The position numbers were made by a program, and so were the translations under genes. The notes below the pieces were generated by a model. That model had not been told where the DNA came from, did not search any database, and worked only from the letters and a program-made list of their open reading frames with translations. A DNA stretch of 7,918 bases from Myroides sp. (GTDB lineage Bacteria; Bacteroidota; Bacteroidia; Flavobacteriales; Flavobacteriaceae). The stretch covers positions 1-7,918 of the forward strand of contig JAHAYQ010000097.1 in NCBI GenBank assembly GCA_018384465.1. The letters run 5' to 3'. Below are positions 1-7,481 of the stretch, in pieces (the first letter of the stretch is position 1; each line of letters opens with the position of its first letter).

Positions 1-1136
1 GTAGCTCTTTTTAAAATATCGTCTTTATCGTCGTTAAAAAAAGCAGGGATGATCTTTTCAAGAAATACTTCACCAAATCCCTCACTTGCATCTTTAGGTA
101 ACTCACAAGGTAAATTATCTACTGCCATTACTAAAATACCCGCTGGATGCTCTGTAGACACTTCTTCATGGGTTCTTGGGTAATATCCATAAAAAGGCTC
201 TTCAATGGTAGAGGCTCTTAAGGTACAAGCTATAGGCCCGTCGATATCACACGATATATCACCTACCACTTGTAGTTTGTTATAAGCGCTATTTAACATC
301 TCTTGTGTAAGGATATTTGGACTTCCTTCCTTATAGAAATGACCTGCAATAAAAATCTCTGCAACTTCTGTAAACCTTCTAAAGTCACTTTCATAGGCTT
401 CAGGATGCTTTTTAAAATCTTCTCGTGAACTCGGTTGTCCGTCAGTTCGTTTGTAATAATCTTGGATATCTATTTGCACAAACACTGGCTCATCATATTC
501 TCTCGTTAGAAAATCATTCACACCTACCTCTTTCATTTCCATTCCTTTCAACACCTCTTTCGCTCCCATGCCCACTTTACCAGTACCTGTTAAAACGACC
601 TTAATTGGCGGAAAAAAATTCCTCTTTAAACTGTTGATTAAATCAGCTTGGGTATTTAGTTTTTCAGCTTTTTTAAGGTTGAACAATTCGTATTTAATTC
701 CAAAACCTCTCAGCGTGTTATAGGCACCAACAATACCAGCGTACCTTCCAAAGCCAATCAATCGATGCCCGCTAGCATCAACTAATGTTTCATGATCAAT
801 TAACCGAATGTTTTTTTGCAAACACGCTTGTAATAATTTTTTATTGTAGGGTTGCTTTTTTATGGTATGCGAAAAGAAAAAATAAGTTTTGTTTGCAATC
901 AGCATATCAATTGGAACTTCTTTAACTCCTAAAATTACATCGCAATCATTAAGATCTTCAGCTACCACAAATCCTTTACTTGCATATTCTTCATCGGCAA
1001 AGTATCTTTTATCTGATGTTTGTACTTTGAATGATGCTTGAGGATATTTATTTTTAAATTCTAGCAATTTGTCTGGAGAAAAAACAACTCGTCTATCTGG
1101 AGGTGTTTTACCTTCACGTATAATTCCAAATTTCAT
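1..1136 (-). CDS. Saccharopine dehydrogenase / lysine-ketoglutarate reductase-like NAD(P)-dependent oxidoreductase (3' end cut by window edge)
   Basis: My own translation of the minus strand from the ATG at 1136 gives 378 codons without a stop before the edge, so roughly the last 20 or more residues are missing if the protein has the usual length of about 400. The N-terminal half resembles the alanine dehydrogenase/transhydrogenase N-terminal domain (MKFGIIREGKTPPDRRV). A Rossmann glycine motif GTGKVGMG lies at 184-191. The block GDISCDIDGPI at 292-302, followed by EEPFYGY, is characteristic of the lysine-ketoglutarate reductase / yeast Lys1 group. K72 (in GVKEVP) and H90 (in FSHTIK) match the catalytic Lys and His of Lys1. 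The family reversibly joins lysine and 2-oxoglutarate to saccharopine in the cytoplasm. Bacterial members are often labelled only as NAD(P)-dependent oxidoreductases, so the substrate is inferred. It starts after the parC terminator and probably has its own promoter; TATATTCG at 1159-1166 is a weak -7 candidate. Confidence 0.8.
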   Translation of the reverse strand, partial: MKFGIIREGKTPPDRRVVFSPDKLLEFKNKYPQASFKVQTSDKRYFADEEYASKGFVVAEDLNDCDVILGVKEVPIDMLIANKTYFFFSHTIKKQPYNKKLLQACLQKNIRLIDHETLVDASGHRLIGFGRYAGIVGAYNTLRGFGIKYELFNLKKAEKLNTQADLINSLKRNFFPPIKVVLTGTGKVGMGAKEVLKGMEMKEVGVNDFLTREYDEPVFVQIDIQDYYKRTDGQPSSREDFKKHPEAYESDFRRFTEVAEIFIAGHFYKEGSPNILTQEMLNSAYNKLQVVGDISCDIDGPIACTLRASTIEEPFYGYYPRTHEEVSTEHPAGILVMAVDNLPCELPKDASEGFGEVFLEKIIPAFFNDDKDDILKRA

Positions 1137-1212
1137 ATTCTTACTTATTTTATGTCTACGAATATAGTGTATTTTTAGGAAATACCGCCACATTATCTAC
1201 GGTTGAATATAC

Positions 1213-1243
1213 AAAAAAATCCTACAGCTTTGGTAGGATTCTT
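1213..1243 (-). terminator. Intrinsic terminator downstream of parC
   Basis: Perfect 8-bp stem AATCCTAC (1218-1225) / GTAGGATT (1233-1240) with a 7-nt loop. Read on the minus strand it is followed by a run of seven T (1213-1219 on the complement, overlapping the last two stem bases), with a matching A-rich stretch on the 5' side. It lies 36 bases after the parC stop and before the next gene, so it should end the parE-parC transcript. The plus-strand side (CTTTTCTTTA) is also T-rich, but no plus-strand gene needs it. Confidence 0.85.
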
Positions 1244-1275
1244 TTCTTTAATATGCCAATTATAATTTAAAAAAT

Positions 1276-3921
1276 TTATTCTAAATTAAATCCAATTTGT
1301 CCATCTTCTTCAATAGTTAACGAACTTTCATCTACTGTATCAATAAAATCTTGCACCTCTTCGGTTTCTTGAATTTCTTCTTCATAAGGTAACGATTCCA
1401 ACAAATTAATCATTTTTATTTTATCGCTAGTAAGCTGATTTCCTTGTGCTTTAATACCCTTTACCGAAATAAATTCTTCAAAGTTTAATATTAACGGTTC
1501 TTTCTCGATTCCCTTATGTTTAGCAAACAAAATTTCGGCAACCGGACGATAATCTGTCGAAACTATTTCTAATTTAGAATGTGGATGTTCCGAAATAAAC
1601 GATTCTTCTTTTGTAATTGATTCTATAAGAAAACGCTTTACAAAATACTTGTCTTTTTCAGGATCGAAATAAATGGCTGAAATGGGTTTGTTCGGAATCC
1701 ATTTTTCTAACACAATAATATCGTCGTCAAAATGCGTGGTTAATTCGGGAATGATGGTTTTTGCCTTACCGCTTTGAGTGATAATCAGCAAACGATCTTC
1801 AGGTTTAAATTCGCCCAACAACTCCCCTCGTCCATCTACATTTAATCGATGTACGGTATCATCAAACCAAACTTTACGAGGACGTAAGGTAGAAATTCCT
1901 TTTTCTTTTAATTCTATTTTTTTTATTGGATATTTAGTAACAATATTTCCTTTAGAAACGCGACCTTTTATTAACAGTTCGGCAAAATCCAAATCGAATT
2001 TTAGCTTTTTAATATTGCTTAATTGTCTTAATAAAATGGTAACCACCTCTGCTTCTCCGTTAGGGTTACTTGAAAAATACAATACTTGCGAACCTGGTTT
2101 TTCCTGTGTTAAGTGATACACCTTATCGCGAGTTACACCCGATACATTAAAACGTTTTACATACGAACTTCCGGCTTTACCATCGCGGTAAATCATGTTG
2201 TAAATAGTACGTTTATCGTTTTTATTAAAAACAGCAGCGTGAATAATGTCTTTACCCACAAACTTTTTCTCTTCAATTTTAGAAACAATCATGCTGCCAT
2301 CGCGTAAAAACACAATTACATCATCAATATCAGAACAATCGCCAATGTATTCGTCTTTACGCAAACTGGTTCCAATAAAACCTTCTTCTCTATTTACATA
2401 CAGCTTTTGATTTCGTAAAACTACTTTGGTAGCCTCGATATTATCAAAATTGCGCAATTCGGTTTTGCGCTCTTTTCCTTTACCGTACTTTTCTTTTAAG
2501 GTGGTGAAAAACGAAATAGTAAAATCAATGATATGTTCAATATTGTATTTTACTTTTTCGATATCGCCTTCCAATGCATCTAATTTTTCTTGAGCTTTAT
2601 CCAAATCGAAACGGGAAATGCGTTTGATTCGTATTTCGGTTAATCGCACAATATCATCGGTTGTAACGGCACGTTTTAAATGCTTGGTATGCGGCTTTAA
2701 TCCTTTATCAATTGCCTCAATTACCCCTTCCCAAGTTTCTTCCTGTTCAATGTCGTGATAGATTCTGTTTTCGATAAAGATGCGTTCCAAAGATGAAAAA
2801 TGCCATTGTTCTTCTAACTCGCCCAGTTCAATAATTAACTCTTGCTTTAACAAATCAACCGTGCGATCTGTGGACTGTTTCAGCATATCTGAAACACCGG
2901 TAAACAAAGGTTTGTTGTTCTGAATAACACAACCTAATGGAGCAATAGATACCTCGCAATTTGTAAAAGCATACAAGGCATCAATGGTTTTATCGGGCGA
3001 AACGCCTGGTGGTAAATGAATTAAAATTTCGACATCAGAAGACGTGTTATCTTCTACTTTTTTAATCTTAATTTTACCTTTTTCATTCGCCTTTAAAATA
3101 CTATCAATCAGATTGGTAGTAGTGGTTGAGAAAGGTATTTCTTTAACTACCAATGTATTTTTGTCTAACTGTGAAATTCGGGCACGCACACGCACACGAC
3201 CCCCGCGAGCACCATCGTTATAATTAGAAACATCGGCAATACCTGCGGTAGCAAAATCGGGATACAACACAAACGATTTTCCTTTAAGAATTTTAATCGA
3301 TGCATCGATTAATTCTAAAAAGTTGTGCGGTAAAATTTTGGTCGATAAACCTACGGCAATTCCTTCGCCTCCTTGTGCCAATAATATCGGAAATTTAGCA
3401 GGCAAATTAATCGGTTCATTACGACGACCATCGTATGACAGTTGCCAAGGCGTAATTTTAGGCGAATACAAAACATCTAAAGCGAATTTACTTAAACGAG
3501 CCTCGATATAACGCGATGCTGCAGCCTCGTCTCCCGTAAGTATGTTTCCCCAGTTACCTTGCGTATCAATCAACAAATCTTTCTGACCAATCTGCACCAT
3601 GGCATCACCAATACTGGCGTCACCGTGCGGATGGTACTGCATGGTATGCCCTACGATGTTTGCCACTTTGTTGTAACGTCCATCGTCTAACTCTTTCATA
3701 GAGTGCATAATTCGACGTTGAACCGGCTTAAAACCGTCTTCAATAGCAGGAACTGCACGTTCTAAAATAACATACGAAGCATATTCAAGAAACCAATCTT
3801 CGTACATTCCGGTAACCTTTTTAATAGTTTCGGTTTCTGTATTGGTTAAATCTTCGTGATTTAACTCGTTTTCGTGATTACCCGTTTCCAATTCTTCGTT
3901 AAACTCTTCTTCGTTGTTCAT
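1276..3921 (-). CDS. parC: DNA topoisomerase IV subunit A (type IIA topoisomerase, ParC)
   Basis: This 881-residue protein is the DNA breakage-reunion subunit that, with ParE, decatenates and relaxes chromosomes using ATP. Residues 1-35 form an acidic tail. The catalytic core begins near 40 (MYEDWFLEYASYVILERAVPAI). HPHGD lies at 97-101 and the DNA-linking tyrosine is Y138 within AAASRYIEARLS, preceded by R137. The GxxxGLSTKILPHN region and a long coiled-coil region ending around YGKGKERKTE complete the core. The remaining C-terminal part should form the DNA-wrapping beta-pinwheel, but no GyrA box (QRRGGKG-like) is visible. This, and the parE gene directly upstream, favour ParC over GyrA. The last 40 residues are strongly acidic. 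The start at 3921 keeps the acidic leader, which I remember as usual in flavobacterial ParC; M39 would be the only plausible alternative. The spacer to parE is 78 bases with no terminator, so the two are probably co-transcribed. Ala102 replaces the Ser at the GyrA Ser83 position. Confidence 0.95.
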   Translation of the reverse strand: MNNEEEFNEELETGNHENELNHEDLTNTETETIKKVTGMYEDWFLEYASYVILERAVPAIEDGFKPVQRRIMHSMKELDDGRYNKVANIVGHTMQYHPHGDASIGDAMVQIGQKDLLIDTQGNWGNILTGDEAAASRYIEARLSKFALDVLYSPKITPWQLSYDGRRNEPINLPAKFPILLAQGGEGIAVGLSTKILPHNFLELIDASIKILKGKSFVLYPDFATAGIADVSNYNDGARGGRVRVRARISQLDKNTLVVKEIPFSTTTTNLIDSILKANEKGKIKIKKVEDNTSSDVEILIHLPPGVSPDKTIDALYAFTNCEVSIAPLGCVIQNNKPLFTGVSDMLKQSTDRTVDLLKQELIIELGELEEQWHFSSLERIFIENRIYHDIEQEETWEGVIEAIDKGLKPHTKHLKRAVTTDDIVRLTEIRIKRISRFDLDKAQEKLDALEGDIEKVKYNIEHIIDFTISFFTTLKEKYGKGKERKTELRNFDNIEATKVVLRNQKLYVNREEGFIGTSLRKDEYIGDCSDIDDVIVFLRDGSMIVSKIEEKKFVGKDIIHAAVFNKNDKRTIYNMIYRDGKAGSSYVKRFNVSGVTRDKVYHLTQEKPGSQVLYFSSNPNGEAEVVTILLRQLSNIKKLKFDLDFAELLIKGRVSKGNIVTKYPIKKIELKEKGISTLRPRKVWFDDTVHRLNVDGRGELLGEFKPEDRLLIITQSGKAKTIIPELTTHFDDDIIVLEKWIPNKPISAIYFDPEKDKYFVKRFLIESITKEESFISEHPHSKLEIVSTDYRPVAEILFAKHKGIEKEPLILNFEEFISVKGIKAQGNQLTSDKIKMINLLESLPYEEEIQETEEVQDFIDTVDESSLTIEEDGQIGFNLE

Positions 3922-3999
3922 TGTTTTATTATGCTGTTAACAGTAATATGTTAATCTTCTTTTTCGTATCCTTGGTAACAATTTAATTCGTCTTAAAAC

Positions 4000-5850
4000 T
4001 TACTCCACCTTATCTAACTCAACCTTTAAGTTATCAATGATAAACTCCTGACGGTCAGGTGTATTCTTACCCATATAAAACTCCAATAACTTTTCGATAG
4101 ACGATGCTTTATCCAACATAACCGGTTCTAAACGAATATCCTGACCTATAAAATTCTTAAACTCATCTGGCGAAATTTCACCCAATCCTTTAAATCGGGT
4201 AATTTCTGGTTTGGGTTTTAATTCTTCAATGGCATCAATACGTTCTTGTTCCGAATAACAATAAATGGTTTTCTTTTTATTACGAACACGAAACAACGGA
4301 GTTTGCAGAATATACAAATGTCCTTCTTTAATCAATTCAGGGAAAAATTGTAAGAAAAACGTAATCATCAACAAGCGAATGTGCATACCGTCTACATCGG
4401 CATCGGTTGCAAGCACAATGTTGTTGTAACGTAAATTTTCGTAGTCTTCTTCGATATTTAAAGCTGCCTGCAACAAGTTAAACTCCTCGTTTTCGTAGAC
4501 AATTTTTTTGGTCATGCCATACGTGTTCAACGGCTTTCCGCGCAAACTAAAAACCGCCTGCGTATTCACATCGCGGGATTTAGTAATAGAACCCGAAGCC
4601 GAATTTCCCTCGGTAATAAACAAGGTACTTTCTAAACTACGCGGATTCTTGGCATCGGTTAAATGCACCCGGCAATCACGCAATTTTTTGTTGTGTAAAG
4701 AAGCCTTTTTAGCTCGATCTTTAGCTAATTTTCGAATACCGGACAATTCTTTGCGTTCCCGTTCAGCCTGAAGAATTTTTCGCAACAAGGCATCGGCTAC
4801 TTCCGGATTTTTGTGTAAAAAATTATCGAGATTGGTTTTAATGAAATCGTTTACAAAAGTACGCACAGTAGGCAGATCGGGTCCCATATCGGTTGACCCC
4901 AATTTGGTTTTGGTCTGCGATTCAAAAACTGGTTCTTCTACCTTTAACGAAATAGCAGAAACGATGGATTTACGAATATCCGACGCTTCAAAGTTTTTAT
5001 TGTAGAACTCCTTAACAGTACGCACAATAGCTTCTTTAAAAGCTGTTAAATGCGTACCACCCTGCGTTGTATTCTGTCCGTTTACAAACGAGTAATATTC
5101 TTCTGAATACTGTGTTTTACTGTGTGTAACCGCAATTTCTATATCATTACCAGAAAGGTGAATGATCGGATAGATCATATCTTCTTCGGAAATGGTTTCC
5201 TGTAATAAATCTTTTAAACCGTTTTCTGAAACAAACTTTTCTCCATTGTAAATAATGGTCAATCCCTTGTTCAAATAACAGTAGTTTTTAAGCATTCGCA
5301 CAATATAATCGTTGCGAAACTTGTAATTTTTAAAGATGGTATCATCTGCCAAAAAGGTGACTTTGGTACCTTTTCGTTTGGTCGTTTCAACCAATTCTTC
5401 TTCTAAAGTAAGATTTCCGGCACTGAATTCGGCTGCTTTCTGTTGGTTGTCTCGAACCGATTCTACCCTAAAAAAAGACGATAAGGCATTTACCGCTTTG
5501 GTACCTACTCCGTTTAAACCGACCGATTTTTTAAAGGCTTTAGAATCGTACTTTCCACCGGTGTTCATACGTGAAACTACTTCAACAACCTTACCTAATG
5601 GGATACCTCGACCGTAATCGCGTATCGAAACCATGCGATCTTTCACAGTGACTTCAATGGTTTTACCAGCGCCCATCACAAATTCATCGATACAGTTATC
5701 AAGTACCTCTTTTATAAGGATATAAATACCGTCATCGGGCGATGAACCATCGCCTAATTTACCAATATACATTCCCGGACGTGTACGAATATGTTCTTTC
5801 CAATCGAGCGATCGGATGTTATCTTCAGTATACTGAGATTCTTGTAGCAT
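4000..5850 (-). CDS. parE: DNA topoisomerase IV subunit B (type IIA topoisomerase ATPase, ParE)
   Basis: This 616-residue protein is the ATPase partner of ParC. The GHKL ATPase domain shows the N box EVLDNCIDE with general base E48 and Mg-binding N52, the G1 box RDYGRG with D78, and the glycine lid GLNGVGTKAVNAL at 111-123. The transducer domain carries the QTK loop at 312-314, where K314 contacts ATP phosphate. The TOPRIM domain has catalytic E414 (TEGNSASGS) and the metal-binding DADVDG at 483-488. The C-terminal block RFKGLGEISPDEF and the ending TPDRQEFIIDNL are normal for the family. There is no large insert as in proteobacterial GyrB, which fits ParE. The TOPRIM motif reads EGN rather than the usual EGD: N416 aligns without gaps to E. 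coli GyrB Asp426. The start at 5850 gives the expected N-terminus (YTEDNIRSLDWKEHIRTRPGMYIG). It is the first gene of the parE-parC unit. Confidence 0.96.
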   Translation of the reverse strand: MLQESQYTEDNIRSLDWKEHIRTRPGMYIGKLGDGSSPDDGIYILIKEVLDNCIDEFVMGAGKTIEVTVKDRMVSIRDYGRGIPLGKVVEVVSRMNTGGKYDSKAFKKSVGLNGVGTKAVNALSSFFRVESVRDNQQKAAEFSAGNLTLEEELVETTKRKGTKVTFLADDTIFKNYKFRNDYIVRMLKNYCYLNKGLTIIYNGEKFVSENGLKDLLQETISEEDMIYPIIHLSGNDIEIAVTHSKTQYSEEYYSFVNGQNTTQGGTHLTAFKEAIVRTVKEFYNKNFEASDIRKSIVSAISLKVEEPVFESQTKTKLGSTDMGPDLPTVRTFVNDFIKTNLDNFLHKNPEVADALLRKILQAERERKELSGIRKLAKDRAKKASLHNKKLRDCRVHLTDAKNPRSLESTLFITEGNSASGSITKSRDVNTQAVFSLRGKPLNTYGMTKKIVYENEEFNLLQAALNIEEDYENLRYNNIVLATDADVDGMHIRLLMITFFLQFFPELIKEGHLYILQTPLFRVRNKKKTIYCYSEQERIDAIEELKPKPEITRFKGLGEISPDEFKNFIGQDIRLEPVMLDKASSIEKLLEFYMGKNTPDRQEFIIDNLKVELDKVE

Positions 5851-5889
5851 AAAATGTAATGAATTTTCGTAAAAATACAGAAAATATTA

Positions 5890-5916
5890 CAGATTTAAAA
5901 GTCTTTATTTTGGCAA
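5890..5916 (-). promoter_or_regulatory. Possible parE-parC promoter (Bacteroidota type)
   Basis: On the minus strand TTG (5914-5916) is followed after 16 bases by TAAATCTG (5890-5897), which matches the Bacteroidota -7 consensus TAnnTTTG in five of six defined positions. The spacing is slightly shorter than the usual 17-23. The -7 element lies about 40 bases before the parE ATG. In such AT-rich spacer DNA a match of this quality can arise by chance. The rest of the 183-base spacer 5851-6033 holds no gene I can support. Confidence 0.3.
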
Positions 5917-6033
5917 AATGATTTACAGTGGTATCTTCTCTAAAAGATAGTAAAAAGCAGGTTATTATCAATTGCTTTAATATGGTCATAATAAAAAGTC
6001 TCTGTTTCAAATGCAATTACTTCATCTAAAAAA

Positions 6034-6837
6034 TCAACTTCCTAATTGTTGTGATCTTATTCTTGCGGCTTCTACTGCTTCTTGGATATTTTTACTTACA
6101 CACCACTTTTCAAAGTGTTTTACAGCCTCTTCCGTAGTTCCTCCTTTAGAAGCTACCTTATCCATCCATTCTTGTGTAGATATAGAATTGTTGGAATACA
6201 AATGTACTGCACCTAAAAAAGTTTGTTTTACTAACAATTCTGCTTCAGGTTCGGTAAATCCCATTTTAAGCGCCGCCGCTATCATAGATTGCATAAAATA
6301 AAATACATACGCAGGTCCGCTTCCAGAAACGGCTGTTGCGGCATCAATTAATTCTTCCTTTTCTACAAAATACTTTTACCGGTTGTATTAATTAAGTTTT
6401 GAACAATAAATAAATCTTTTCTATCAATACTCATAGAAGCCGTTAAAACGGTAGTTCCTAGGCCTATTTGAGACGGCAGGTTGGGCATAGATCTAATTAC
6501 TTTATTGGTAGGTAAATAATCTTTTATTTTTTTTATACTCACCCCCGCCATTACCGACAATATAATATGGTTAGGTGTAATAAATTGTTTTAATTTTTTG
6601 GTTAGATTTTCAAAATCTTGAGGTTTCACAGCCAATATAACAATATCCACTTCTTTAATGGTTTCATTTAATTCGCAGAAAATATTATTAGCAGGTATTT
6701 TTTTACTTAAATCATCGGTAATAACAGATCTATTAAATATGAATAAGTTCTCTAAATCGATAAAACGTGCATTTACAAAACCATTTACAAACGTTTTACC
6801 CATATATATTACCAAAGCCAATTATTGCAATTTTCAT
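6034..6837 (-). pseudogene. proC: Pyrroline-5-carboxylate reductase, broken by two frameshifts
   Basis: Intact ProC reduces pyrroline-5-carboxylate to proline with NAD(P)H in the cytoplasm. The natural start is the ATG at 6837 (MKIAIIGFGN), after which the frame meets TAA at 6796-6798. Removing four bases from the (AT)4 run at 6802-6809 restores the Rossmann motif GFGNMGKTF and continues into the open middle frame. That frame carries AVKPQDF, VMAGVSI and RSMPNLP and ends at TAG 6363-6365. One base missing from the A run at 6367-6370 (T on the coding strand) explains this: in the next frame the protein resumes as VEKEELIDAATAVSGSGPAY and VASKGGTTEEAV, ending at 6034. The mended protein is about 266 residues, the normal family size. 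All signature motifs survive, so inactivation is recent or the shifts are sequencing errors. The open pieces (6363-6821 and 6034-6294) should not be read as separate genes. Identity is near certain; the broken state depends on the sequence being correct. Confidence 0.9.
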
Positions 6838-6912
6838 GAAGAATATATTTTAAAGGTTAAATTTATAAATTAAATGAATTAACATTGAACTCCATTTAAT
6901 TATTATTCACCC

Positions 6913-7212
6913 TTACTTCATCAATAGTAATTGACTGTCTTCTAACCCTTTTACCCAATGTTTAATATGAGGTTCAATCTTTTGAAAATTTCCCGGTTCT
7001 AAAACCGTTCGGTATCCAATTTCGTCTTCGTACGTTACCTTTCCCATTACACATACCAATACTGCGGGTGTGCTTGTAGTGTGTTCTGGCAAAAAGCCCT
7101 CTTTTTTAATATGTAAACTGCGCATAATCCCTTCTTCGCCCTTAAACAATACGCTTACGGATAAAGCCTTTTCATTGGTGTGCAGCTGGCTTAAATGTCT
7201 TACTTCTTCCAT
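6913..7212 (-). CDS. Small cupin-fold protein
   Basis: This is a 99-residue single cupin domain. The first conserved block is GFLPEHTTSTPAVLVCVMGKVTY (39-61), with H44 in the place of a metal-binding histidine but no HxH pair. The second is the PG turn at 73-74, then H82 and H85 in PHIKHWV and the ending DSQLLLMK. Small cupins of this kind bind metal or small ligands, but the sequence does not show the substrate or reaction. The ATG at 7212 is the only start after the in-frame TAA at 7243-7245. Beyond that TAA the same frame continues into a signal-peptide-like stretch, so this reading frame may be the surviving body of a longer, exported protein. It lies 75 bases before proC on the same strand; a functional link is not shown. 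Confidence 0.7.
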   Translation of the reverse strand: MEEVRHLSQLHTNEKALSVSVLFKGEEGIMRSLHIKKEGFLPEHTTSTPAVLVCVMGKVTYEDEIGYRTVLEPGNFQKIEPHIKHWVKGLEDSQLLLMK

Positions 7213-7312
7213 TTGTTTCGTATTACTTCGTGGTATAGCCTTTTATTGTACATAACTACTAAAAAAACTACCACATAAAATTAATAAAGCTGTATAATTT
7301 AAAATCTTTCAT
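7213..7312 (-). pseudogene. Decayed 5' end of the cupin gene: signal peptide with nonsense codon and frame offset
   Basis: Upstream of the cupin ATG and in its frame, 7246-7308 reads K-ILNYTALLILCGSFFSSYVQ, followed by TAA at 7243-7245 and then KAIPRSNTKQ running straight into the cupin. A basic residue, a hydrophobic core TALLIL and small polar residues are what a Sec signal peptide looks like. An ATG at 7310-7312 (ATGAAAG) lies just before it but two bases out of phase; two more A in the A run would give an MKKILN start. The simplest reading is an exported cupin that lost its leader through a 2-base deletion and a stop codon. The alternative is that the resemblance is chance in AT-rich DNA and the cytoplasmic 99-residue protein is the real product. 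Confidence 0.5.
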
Positions 7313-7337
7313 CTGTGTTCTGCTTCTTCTAAATAGA

Positions 7338-7380
7338 GTTAACAACATCTTCTATATTTAAATAATGGAAGGTTGTTACA
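7338..7380. repeat. Imperfect inverted repeat in the nagB-cupin spacer
   Basis: TAACAAC at 7340-7346 pairs with GTTGTTA at 7372-7378. The arms continue inward as CTTC/GAAG after a 2-base bulge (AT, 7347-7348), around the palindrome ATTTAAAT at the centre. There is no T run after it in either direction, so it is not a standard intrinsic terminator. It lies downstream of nagB and upstream of the cupin gene and could be an operator, an mRNA 3' structure or chance. The remainder of 7313-7481 shows no supported gene. Confidence 0.35.
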
Positions 7381-7481
7381 ATGTTCATAATGTTAACTTC
7401 TTAATTACAACTTTAACGTAGCATCAGTTTTCATTAATTAGGGAATGATATAAATCAAGAAGTACATATCGTTGTTAGCAA

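Noticed and set aside
3934..3943. Perfect palindrome CTGTTAACAG just before the parC start
   Set aside because: Ten bases, single occurrence as a perfect palindrome, no T run; too little to call a regulatory site.
1778..5617. Several plus-strand reading frames of 62-112 codons opposite parC and parE
   Set aside because: They are antisense to strongly conserved topoisomerase coding sequence and show no family resemblance.
5932..5949. Small hairpin TATCTT/AAGATA between proC and parE, considered as a proC terminator
   Set aside because: Only six weak base pairs and no T run on the minus strand.
5825..6016. 63-codon minus-strand reading frame with a hydrophobic N-terminus, overlapping the parE start
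   Set aside because: It starts at a TTG, overlaps parE, has no recognisable family and lies in AT-rich spacer, where such hydrophobic frames arise by chance.
5942..6045. Minus-strand stretch after proC reading EVDFLDEVIAFETETFYYDH and on to a stop, with protein-like composition
   Set aside because: An in-frame TAG lies just upstream, it has no start codon and is only about 33 codons. It could be a gene remnant but cannot be told from chance.
6847..6880. Palindrome AATTTATAAATT upstream of proC
   Set aside because: Pure A/T sequence in an AT-rich spacer; symmetry of this kind is expected by chance.
7329..7388. 19-codon minus-strand frame MNIVTTFHYLNIEDVVNSI upstream of the cupin gene
   Set aside because: Too short to judge and it overlaps the inverted repeat, whose sequence forces its composition. 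A leader-peptide role is not supported.
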